In this document: piece after piece, positions 1 through 5,656 of the stretch
How positions within the stretch are numbered: the first letter of the stretch is position 1
Layout: every line of letters begins with the position of its first letter
Source: a virus
IMG/VR virus record: IMGVR_UViG_3300009103_000080
Location: 1-37,332 of that record
Length of the DNA: 37,332 nucleotides
Reading direction: 5' to 3' (one strand)
Program-made: the position numbers and the translations under genes
The notes under the pieces: generated by a model
What the model saw: the letters and a program-made list of their open reading frames with translations, nothing else
The model's database searches: none
Told to the model about the DNA's origin: nothing

Positions 1-19
1 ATCCCCTGGCCTCGACTGG

Positions 20-181
20 GCACCCTTCTAAACGGGACGCTAAACGTTCTAAACGGGACGCTAAATGGGACGCCAATGCGTCGGGATGGCGAGCAGTGCG
101 GCGTTCTAAACGGGATCCCGTTTAGATCCAGCTTGGGCTGAACCGGACGGAACATGGGACGAAGATGGGACGAAGATGGGA
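20..181. repeat. GGGAC-type repeat array with a perfect 22-bp palindrome
   Basis: The half-site TCTAAACGGGA occurs at 27-37, 48-58 and 105-115 in direct orientation and at 116-126 inverted. The last two abut and form a perfect 22-bp palindrome (105-126). The first two belong to a perfect 19-bp direct repeat (26-44 and 47-65) with a 21-bp period. A degenerate copy, CTAAATGGGACGC, lies at 61-73. Downstream, ATGGGACGAAG is tandemly repeated at 154-164 and 165-175, with a partial third copy at 176-181. Direct plus inverted copies at helical spacing are typical of operators or origin iterons. Which of these it is cannot be decided from sequence. Confidence 0.8.
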
Positions 182-229
182 TTCGTGCCGAGGCGTAGTG
201 AAGGTTCAAGGGGAGCCTTACGGGCCATT

Positions 230-313
230 TGTACCCCCGGAGTTGTCAAAATGTACCCCAAGAGTTGTCACTGCCCTAAGGGGTGTACCCCTTAACCAAA
301 GAGGGTGCACCCT
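230..313. promoter_or_regulatory. Phased GTACCC / AGTTGTCA repeats and two palindromes
   Basis: Two 19-bp direct repeats, starting TGTACCCC and ending AGTTGTCA, lie at 230-248 and 252-270. They match at 17 of 19 bases and have a 22-bp period. A third TGTACCCC (284-291) is the right half of the near-palindrome AAGGGG-TGTA-CCCCTT (278-293). It is followed by the perfect 12-bp palindrome AGGGTGCACCCT (302-313), itself inside a larger imperfect one (296-317). AGTTGTC recurs as a pair at 678-684 and 698-704, 20 bp apart. The spacing suggests cooperative binding of one protein on the same helix face. The binding protein is unknown; the small ribbon-helix-helix and winged-helix proteins of this phage are candidates. 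Confidence 0.65.
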
Positions 314-350
314 TTGGCTAGGCGCCCAGAATTAATGGGGATTTAACCTT

Positions 351-419
351 ACCCCTTTGTGTCAACCCCTTGTGTGGAAATAACCTAGGGTGGGTTAGCC
401 GTTAACCTGGGTGGGGTTA
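351..419. repeat. Paired direct and dyad repeats
   Basis: ACCCCTTTGTGT (351-362) and ACCCCTTGTGT (365-375) form an imperfect direct repeat. Next come two copies of a TAACC...GGTTA dyad element at 381-397 and 403-419, again with a 22-bp period. Each copy is a 5-bp inverted repeat (TAACC/GGTTA) around a G-rich centre. This is the third repeat family in this control region with two-helical-turn spacing. Confidence 0.6.
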
Positions 420-478
420 TGCCTAACTCGTTGATGTGAAAGGGGTATTAGTGTGTGTAGGTTTTCTCATGCCCCGAC

Positions 479-508
479 TGGGTACGCCACGTACCCAAGC
501 CGTACCCA
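479..508. repeat. Perfect 8-bp hairpin with duplicated 3' arm
   Basis: TGGGTACG (479-486) is followed after three bases by its exact reverse complement CGTACCCA (490-497). A second copy of CGTACCCA lies at 501-508, exactly 11 bp further on. The first arm can therefore pair with either copy. The GTACCC core is shared with the repeats at 231, 253 and 285, so this may be an operator of the same family or a small alternative-folding RNA element. Confidence 0.55.
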
Positions 509-548
509 GCCGCTGCCTTATGCCATGGCGTCTGATCACGAGGCTTAA

Positions 549-665
549 GCTTGAGTGGTGGAGACATGGTCACCCACCACTCCACCGAGCAACTTCGAGA
601 GCTGAGTAAAGCGTCGACTGCTTGCTGGTGAAGCCAGCTTGAGTCGAGGTCTCCACCACTCAAGC
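549..665. other. 117-nt element closed by a 17-bp perfect inverted repeat; candidate structured RNA
   Basis: GCTTGAGTGGTGGAGAC at 549-565 is the perfect reverse complement of 649-665. One base inside the right arm, AGTCGA (642-647) pairs with TCGACT (614-619), and within that GCTGG (624-628) pairs with CCAGC (634-638) around a 5-nt loop. This stacks three helices. The 5' arm core GAGTGGTGG (553-561) can alternatively pair with CCACCACTC at 574-582 instead of 653-661. Neither strand has a convincing gene here. The shape fits a structured RNA, a leader with two mutually exclusive folds, or a cruciform/recombination site. It is upstream of the terminator at 779-820. Function unknown. Confidence 0.5.
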
Positions 666-778
666 CGAAGTGTTGTTAGTTGTCGTCAGGTGCCGTCAGT
701 TGTCATCCCGGTCCAATTTAGAGCCAAGGCTTTACAACCGGGCCAGCTGATGGCTACGCTTCTTGGGATTCTCCTTGA

Positions 779-820
779 ACCCCTGGGTGGCCTGTTGGAC
801 GTGGCACCCGGGGTTTTTTT
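779..820 (+). terminator. Intrinsic terminator upstream of the helicase gene
   Basis: ACCCC-T-GGGTG-G-CC (779-792) pairs with GGCACCCGGGGT (803-814), leaving single-base bulges and a loop of about 10 nt. Seven T residues follow directly (814-820). It reads rightward and sits 75 bp before the helicase start. It would end any transcript coming from the repeat region, or act as an attenuator for the helicase. Confidence 0.7.
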
Positions 821-825
821 CATGC

Positions 826-854
826 TTGCAGTGGCGAGTGATCTGTGCGATTAT
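826..854 (+). promoter_or_regulatory. Candidate sigma70-type promoter for the helicase operon
   Basis: TTGCAG (826-831), a 17-bp spacer, and GATTAT (849-854) preceded by TG one base upstream (846-847), as in extended -10 promoters. The predicted start near 861 would give a short leader into the helicase. It lies immediately after the terminator, which makes an independent promoter here plausible. The consensus match is moderate and the call is inferred. Confidence 0.35.
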
Positions 855-894
855 GTCGCTCGCTTGTTAGGTAGCTCCTAATGGGTATTGGGTT

Positions 895-2292
895 GTGCCC
901 CGTGGGCGCCATGATTTGCACCATCTCATGGCGTCTGCGGAGGCCTTTACCGTGGATGGTGCAATGGATAGGATATTATTACCCGCTAGCGCTGACGTCG
1001 AGGCCGAGGTTCTTGGGGCCGTCATGGTTGACCCTGACCTTATGGGCTTCGTTTACAGCTCGCTAACCCACAAGGACTTCAACACTTCCAGGTTCGAGGC
1101 CGTGTTTCAGGGCATGGCGCACCTGCATAAGTCTGGCGGCATGGTCGACGAGGTCATGCTGAAGGAGGCGCTCTTAGACCTCGATCTGTGGGGCACGTCT
1201 GGTGGCTACCCGACCCTGTCGTCGCTTCTTAGCAGGGCTGGATCCAACCGACACATCGAGGACTACGTCAACAGGCTGCTTGAGCTGAGCGCTCGACGGC
1301 GCATGTTTGGCGCGTCCGCAGAGATTGCAGCTATTGCGGTGGACGGCGAGCTGAGTGCCAAGGAGGCGCTTGACCACGCCGAGCAAGTTGTGGGGAAGCT
1401 GAGGTCAGCTGGAGGGGTTGCGGAGGGTACGGACGCGCCAAACGCTGTCGCCTCTTACATGGCCATGGTAGCTGCCTTGCAGGAGGGCGATCAACCCTCA
1501 CCCAGGATAAGCACGGGCCTCGGGCCCCTCGACAGGGTCCTTGGCGGCGGGTTTAGGGCTGGGTGGCTTGTTCTTGTTATGAGCCTTAATGGCCACGGCA
1601 AAACGGCCCTGGCTGTCAACGGATTCGCCTGGTCGGTAGCCCGAAGCGGACGACCGGCGCTCATCGTGTCATTAGAGATGCCGGCCGAGCAACTGTTCGG
1701 TCGTCTGATCGCTGCCGAGTCTGGCGTTCCCGTTACGGATCACGATAGCGGAAGGCTCAGTCCCGACCAGCTTAGCCACCTCAGCTATGGAGCTGACAGG
1801 GTCAGCTCTGCATCGATCAGAGTTGTCGGTCATGAGTGCGGGACCATCGAGTCCGTCCTGTCCGCTGCGCGCTCCTATAAGGCCGAGGCTGGCGACCTTG
1901 GGATCGTTGTCGTGGACTACATCCAGCTCATGAGGGGGCAGGGAAGGGCGTCTAACCGCACCGAGGAGCTAGAAAAGGTCAGCCGTGGCCTCAAAGAGAT
2001 GGCCATGGAGCTTGACTGCGTGGTTGTTGGCATCAGTCAGCCCACCATGGCGGCCAAGCGGACCAAGACGAGGCCGTCAATCAGGGACTCAAAAGGCAGC
2101 GGTGCCATCGATGACGACGCTGACGTGGGCCTGGTGCCGTGGCTGATTCGAAATGTTGATGATACGGCTGACGCAGACGCCGCAGAGATAGGCATAGACA
2201 AGTTCCGGCATGGCCCTCGCCGAGACCTTGGACCCAATGACGTCGCCTGGGATGGCCCCAGGATGCGTTTTGTAAGCAGAGGGCCTTTCTAA
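895..2292 (+). CDS. DnaB-type replicative DNA helicase
   Basis: A hexameric 5'-3' helicase that would unwind the replication fork and recruit primase. The N-terminal part (about residues 25-170) resembles the DnaB N-terminal domain. The RecA-like C-terminal domain shows a Walker A ending GHGKT (K236, T237), a Walker B VVVDYIQ (D341) and the conserved SQ (381-382), followed by a DSKGSGAIDDDADV segment typical of DnaB. KFR (436-438) is in the arginine-finger region. The length of 465 aa is normal. The Walker A is unusual, starting SLN where DnaB usually has a Gly-rich GRPGMGKT. The GTG at 895 gives the longest frame; in-frame ATGs at 928 and 964 are alternatives and none has a strong ribosome-binding site. 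No primase or loader gene is seen next to it. Confidence 0.9.
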   Translation: MPRGRHDLHHLMASAEAFTVDGAMDRILLPASADVEAEVLGAVMVDPDLMGFVYSSLTHKDFNTSRFEAVFQGMAHLHKSGGMVDEVMLKEALLDLDLWGTSGGYPTLSSLLSRAGSNRHIEDYVNRLLELSARRRMFGASAEIAAIAVDGELSAKEALDHAEQVVGKLRSAGGVAEGTDAPNAVASYMAMVAALQEGDQPSPRISTGLGPLDRVLGGGFRAGWLVLVMSLNGHGKTALAVNGFAWSVARSGRPALIVSLEMPAEQLFGRLIAAESGVPVTDHDSGRLSPDQLSHLSYGADRVSSASIRVVGHECGTIESVLSAARSYKAEAGDLGIVVVDYIQLMRGQGRASNRTEELEKVSRGLKEMAMELDCVVVGISQPTMAAKRTKTRPSIRDSKGSGAIDDDADVGLVPWLIRNVDDTADADAAEIGIDKFRHGPRRDLGPNDVAWDGPRMRFVSRGPF

Positions 2293-2376
2293 GGACGCGG
2301 ACCAGCTGATGCCCTCCCTTTTCTTCCAAGCCAAGCCTGTGCATGATACTACTGCGCTCAAGGCGCAGGGGTAACG

Positions 2377-2586
2377 ATGCTGAGTTATGAGGCCATCAAG
2401 ATTGAATCAGCGCTGATGGTGGACGCTGGAGAGGCAACAAGCCTTGAGAGAGACCACTGGATCGATTACGCTGCCTCCGACCGGGAGAATGTGCAGGGCT
2501 CCGACGAGCCCGAAGACCCAGACAACGACCGTGACCCTGTTGTGATCAGGGCGTATTTGGAGAGTATACCGGATGCCGGTGATTGA
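2377..2586 (+). CDS. Small acidic hypothetical protein
   Basis: A 69-residue protein, strongly acidic in its second half (DEPEDPDNDRD), with no motif I recognise. AGGGG sits upstream of the ATG at a workable distance, and a small CTGCGC/GCGCAG hairpin (2352-2368) lies just before that site. The 3' end overlaps the next gene by 14 bp, which fits a translationally coupled phage operon. Function unknown. Confidence 0.6.
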   Translation: MLSYEAIKIESALMVDAGEATSLERDHWIDYAASDRENVQGSDEPEDPDNDRDPVVIRAYLESIPDAGD

Positions 2587-3400
2587 CGACTATACGCTCA
2601 CGGTCAAGATGCACGGGGTCGGTGGGTACACAGGCGGACTGCTTCCGCTTCACGGCCCAACCGTCGTCTGGGGGGCTGGAATCGACGACGGCACGAGCGC
2701 GCCGTTGGCGATCGGCTTTTCGTTCGATGCCTTTGGGACCGTGTATACGGACGTAATGGCGAACACGAACGGCTGGATGCTGTTCGGGTCGACCTCAACC
2801 CTCGGCGGAGGGTACGATAACGCCCAGCCGTACCGAGGTGCCAATGGCTCGGCAAACCCGCACACCATGTGTATTGGCTGGTGGGACGATCTCAAGACGG
2901 CGATGGCCGGCGGATACGGTCGCTACGAGACGCAGGGCATAGCGCCCAACCGCGCGTTTATATTCGAGTGGTCATGTCAGGCCTGGTACGTGCAGACGGC
3001 CACCAATTACGACAGGTTGACGTGGCAGGTCGTTCTCCGCGAAACGAGCAATGACATCGAGTACAGGTACGCCCCTATCGTCACAGCGGGCTCACCGATT
3101 CGAGCGAACTATAGCGCCTCGTGCGGGGCTCGGGTTTCGACGATTGGGGGAGTGCCTAGCAACGTGCGCGACTTCCTGGGCACCGGCTACGCCAAGGGCG
3201 GCGACAACACGATCATCGGGTGGACGGCGCTGACGAACAACCCCCCGACCATCCAGTGGCCCGGAGACCCCGGCAACACCGACCAGGGCGGTGCATACGA
3301 CTTCCATTTCGCCGCCTCTAGCCCACCGCCACCACCACCACCGTCATCCGGCGGGCCGAGGTCGCACTGTAGCCTCGGGTTAACAACACGTCTTCCATAG
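2573..3400 (+). CDS. Secreted-type beta-sandwich protein with polyproline tail, probably virion-associated
   Basis: 275 residues. The central part (about 40-215) has the pattern of nidogen-like or related extracellular beta-sandwich domains: a GFSFDAFG segment, a TNGWMLFG strand turn, a WWDDL segment, and alternating strands ending in a NDIEYRYAP-type strand. About residues 252-259 are a run of seven prolines, followed by a short Ser/Gly/Arg tail. Such domains usually bind surfaces or other proteins. Here it may be a capsid decoration or adhesive virion protein, which is inference from fold type and position. The start is supported by GGAGAG upstream and by overlap with the preceding gene. 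No signal peptide is seen. Confidence 0.6.
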   Translation: MPVIDDYTLTVKMHGVGGYTGGLLPLHGPTVVWGAGIDDGTSAPLAIGFSFDAFGTVYTDVMANTNGWMLFGSTSTLGGGYDNAQPYRGANGSANPHTMCIGWWDDLKTAMAGGYGRYETQGIAPNRAFIFEWSCQAWYVQTATNYDRLTWQVVLRETSNDIEYRYAPIVTAGSPIRANYSASCGARVSTIGGVPSNVRDFLGTGYAKGGDNTIIGWTALTNNPPTIQWPGDPGNTDQGGAYDFHFAASSPPPPPPPSSGGPRSHCSLGLTTRLP

Positions 3401-3409
3401 GGTTAACCG

Positions 3410-3769
3410 ATGACAACATTGCAGAATAGGCAGCTCGCCAACCTCCCAGTTGTGACGACCAGCTCACTCATCCTGAACCTACCCAACGCGGCCGTTGGTG
3501 CGCCCGGCAACCTGATTGTTGCGATGGCGACAGATGCGATGGTGACGTTTAGCGTTGACATTACGGAGACGCCAATCAAGGCGGTTCTTCTTAGCACCAC
3601 AGAGGATATGGTCATCGCAAACACGGGCGGTGTTGGTGGAATCGCCATCTCCGCCGGGCAGAGCCTATACCTTCCCATCTATAACCTCGACCCCACGCAC
3701 CCGAATGCGCCCATATACTGGATGCTAAACTCTCCGGGCGGCGACGCTGGCGCGCTGATCTTCGTGTAG
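3410..3769 (+). CDS. Small beta-rich hypothetical protein, possible decoration protein
   Basis: 119 residues, rich in Val, Thr, Ala and Gly, with predicted beta strands throughout and hardly any charge. It resembles small capsid decoration or tail accessory proteins in composition only. Its start site region (AGGGTTAACCG) lies in a short inverted repeat, GGTTAAC/GTTAACC (3378-3384 and 3402-3408), that could partly hide the ribosome-binding site. The stop codon abuts the GTG start of the next gene. No family recognised. Confidence 0.6.
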   Translation: MTTLQNRQLANLPVVTTSSLILNLPNAAVGAPGNLIVAMATDAMVTFSVDITETPIKAVLLSTTEDMVIANTGGVGGIAISAGQSLYLPIYNLDPTHPNAPIYWMLNSPGGDAGALIFV

Positions 3770-4288
3770 GTGGCGAGGCGGAGAAGCAAGGCAACATTCC
3801 CACCCGCGCCGCCACTGCCGTCTCGGTGGTACAGTGTTGATCCTGCGGGAGGGAAGAAGCCCACGGTCGCGGTGAGATGGTCTGGGCCCGTTGCGTCTGA
3901 GATTGTGGAGATTGATCATTCTGACAGGGCCGAGGTTGCCAGGTCCGTGTTCGGTCTTGACTTGCTGGTGGTCGAAGAGGGTGGGTTTGTTGGTCCCAAC
4001 CCGGCAGCGGCCCTTGCCCTTGAGAGGGTAAGGGAGAGGTTTCAGATGAGCGCGCACTACGAGGGCGTCCCGTTTGTTGGAGTGAGCCCTGATCAGTGGC
4101 GCATGGTTCTCCAAATGCCGAGCAGGCCAAGGCGCGCGGCAGTGGACGCGGGCCGACAATTGTGCGAACTTCTCGGCAGGCCAGGATCGAGACCGCGAGT
4201 CCCTCTGGCCAACAGGTGTACCAATGACGATAAACGCGCCGCCCTGCTCATAGGATGGGCATGTGTGCGAGCGTGGGGATGGGTTTGA
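3770..4288 (+). CDS. RuvC-like Holliday junction resolvase (RNase H fold)
   Basis: 172 residues. The order of acidic motifs fits RuvC-type nucleases. A first strand YSVDPAGG carries D24. A second strand LLVVEEGGFVGPNPAAAL has E69/E70 and the 'NP..A' pattern of RuvC. A third motif is VGVSPDQWR, and a C-terminal NDDKRAALLIGWA holds D153/D154. The last motif differs from the usual DxxDA arrangement, so catalysis is likely but not certain. Resolvases of this type trim branched DNA before packaging, and the location just upstream of the terminase genes agrees. It starts with GTG directly after the previous stop. Alternative: an inactive RNase H-fold protein. Confidence 0.55.
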   Translation: MARRRSKATFPPAPPLPSRWYSVDPAGGKKPTVAVRWSGPVASEIVEIDHSDRAEVARSVFGLDLLVVEEGGFVGPNPAAALALERVRERFQMSAHYEGVPFVGVSPDQWRMVLQMPSRPRRAAVDAGRQLCELLGRPGSRPRVPLANRCTNDDKRAALLIGWACVRAWGWV

Positions 4289-4289
4289 G

Positions 4290-4448
4290 ATGAATTGGGA
4301 GATCGTTCCAGGCGAAGTTAAGGGTGTGGTTAGGTGCCGGACCTCTGGTGGGTGGATTATTGCCACGCTCGATGATCGAGGACGGGCCACCTCCGTGGCG
4401 TATATGGCTGACAAGTCGCATGGGTGGCTCAAGCCAAAGTCTGACTGA
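4290..4448 (+). CDS. Small hypothetical protein
   Basis: 52 residues from the ATG one base after the preceding stop; an in-frame ATG at 4263 would add nine residues but overlaps the upstream gene. It has two or three predicted beta strands (GVVRCRTSGGWIIATLDD) and a basic end. Its stop overlaps the next start (TGATG). It is supported mainly by the tight tiling with its neighbours. Function unknown. Confidence 0.5.
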   Translation: MNWEIVPGEVKGVVRCRTSGGWIIATLDDRGRATSVAYMADKSHGWLKPKSD

Positions 4449-4654
4449 TGGAGAAGTCCCATCATCGGTCATCCTTCGCCACCATCAGGGTCGGAGATTT
4501 GACCGAAAAAGAGATCGCCTTCGTGAGGCAGGCTGCCGACGCCACCTCGTCAAAGCCGAGGGACATTGTCATGGCGGCGCTAAGAATGGCGCACGAGGAC
4601 GCATCTAGGCTTGGCGTTCCCTGGTTCGTTCCAAAGCTGAAGAGGTTCATGTGA
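4448..4654 (+). CDS. Small ribbon-helix-helix-like protein
   Basis: 68 residues. One predicted strand (SFATIRV), then two helices (TEKEIAFVRQAADATS and PRDIVMAALRMAHED), gives the strand-helix-helix order of Arc/CopG-type DNA-binding dimers. The ATG overlaps the preceding stop (TGATG) and the end overlaps the next GTG (GTGA). A DNA-binding role near the packaging genes is inferred from the fold pattern only. Confidence 0.5.
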   Translation: MEKSHHRSSFATIRVGDLTEKEIAFVRQAADATSSKPRDIVMAALRMAHEDASRLGVPWFVPKLKRFM

Positions 4655-5103
4655 GCGCTGATCAGGTCGGGCCAGCCTCGTTCGACCTCGGCGATGAGTC
4701 TTCCATCCCCCATGAGGTTGTGGAGGGGATACTCGCCGAGGGCATAGCCGAGGTTAAAAACGCCATGGACGACATATACGAGAACCTAAGCGCTGGGACG
4801 TTCTCGGACTGTGTTGTTGCGAACATGAAGGCCATCACGCTTGAGATGGGCAACACGGTGTCTCTGCTGTCGTCTCAGGACCGCAGCGGCATGAGGCCGA
4901 AGCACCGGGCCGCTGTCGCCATCTTCCAGGAGTTCCTGAGAAGGCTTGGTGACAACGACCTAACCTTGGACTCGTCTGCGCATGCCATGGCACGATTTGC
5001 TCGTGACGCGGTTACGTTTCTGGAGTGTGTCCACATGTGCATGCATGAGAACACCGGACGCCAGAAGAGACATTATTGGAAGAAGAGGTTTCTCAATGGA
5101 TGA
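4651..5103 (+). CDS. Hypothetical helical protein upstream of terminase
   Basis: 150 residues, mostly helical, with an acidic first third and a basic C-terminus (RQKRHYWKKRF). Several cysteines (FLECVHMCMHENTG) occur near the end without a clear zinc-site pattern. It starts at a GTG overlapping the previous stop and ends 8 bp inside the small terminase gene. I do not recognise the family. Its position suggests a packaging or head-assembly accessory role. Confidence 0.5.
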   Translation: MSADQVGPASFDLGDESSIPHEVVEGILAEGIAEVKNAMDDIYENLSAGTFSDCVVANMKAITLEMGNTVSLLSSQDRSGMRPKHRAAVAIFQEFLRRLGDNDLTLDSSAHAMARFARDAVTFLECVHMCMHENTGRQKRHYWKKRFLNG

Positions 5104-5656
5104 CCATCCGACAGGCGAGGTTCTCCCTCTCGGCGACCCAGAGCCGGCGCTACTCACAACCATTCAGAAGGCCATGTACGAGCGTATGCGCACAGTGCTC
5201 GACGTGCTCCGCATGGGCCATAGCCGCCAGACGGCAGCAGGGCAGGCGGGCGTTAACCACTCCACTCTGCGCCAGTGGTTGATTAGGGGCCGGAAACCGG
5301 AGCACGCTAACCACCCGCTGTACCCTTGGTTCCACGAGCAGGTCCTCGTTGTCGAGGGCATAGCCGAGGGTGCGTACGCGAACGTTGTTCTCGCCGCTGC
5401 AAAGGATAACTGGAAGGCAGCCATGTTTATCTTGCAGAAGCGCTACCACTGGAGTGACCGCACCAGGGAGGACGAGCTGCTCTCCCATCAGCACAAGCGG
5501 GCACAGTTCGAGAAGACCGTTGCTGACACCAAGCAGGTCAAGGCCCGGACAGCGCTTATGGAGAGAGAGGGTCTCGACGAGTCCGCACAGCGCATCATCG
5601 CTGCGCTAAGCGGCATCGACCACGGCAACGACGGTGACGAGACCAGGATTAATTAA
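5096..5656 (+). CDS. Terminase small subunit
   Basis: 186 residues from the ATG at 5096, which has GAAGAGG upstream; a longer frame back to 4982 lies inside the previous gene and is unlikely. Residues about 33-64 form a helix-turn-helix (RQTAAGQAGVNHSTLRQWLIRG), the DNA-recognition domain of terminase small subunits. The middle part, with WFHEQVLVVEGIAEGAYANVVLAAA and FILQKRYHWSDR, is a pattern common in phage small terminases of the HTH type. The C-terminus is helical and charged. It overlaps the large-subunit start, as usual for a terS-terL pair. Confidence 0.8.
   Translation: MDDHPTGEVLPLGDPEPALLTTIQKAMYERMRTVLDVLRMGHSRQTAAGQAGVNHSTLRQWLIRGRKPEHANHPLYPWFHEQVLVVEGIAEGAYANVVLAAAKDNWKAAMFILQKRYHWSDRTREDELLSHQHKRAQFEKTVADTKQVKARTALMEREGLDESAQRIIAALSGIDHGNDGDETRIN

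Noticed and set aside
20-508. CRISPR array
   Set aside because: Repeats are short, of several families, and lack uniform unique spacers; no cas gene nearby.
448-881. 71-aa minus-strand and 80-aa plus-strand frames in the left control region
   Set aside because: They run through the inverted repeat element and the intrinsic terminator, lack start signals, and give no plausible protein.
3725-4465. 246-aa reading frame on the minus strand
   Set aside because: Opposite the RuvC-like gene; composition is Arg/His/Pro-rich as in antisense shadows of GC-rich genes.
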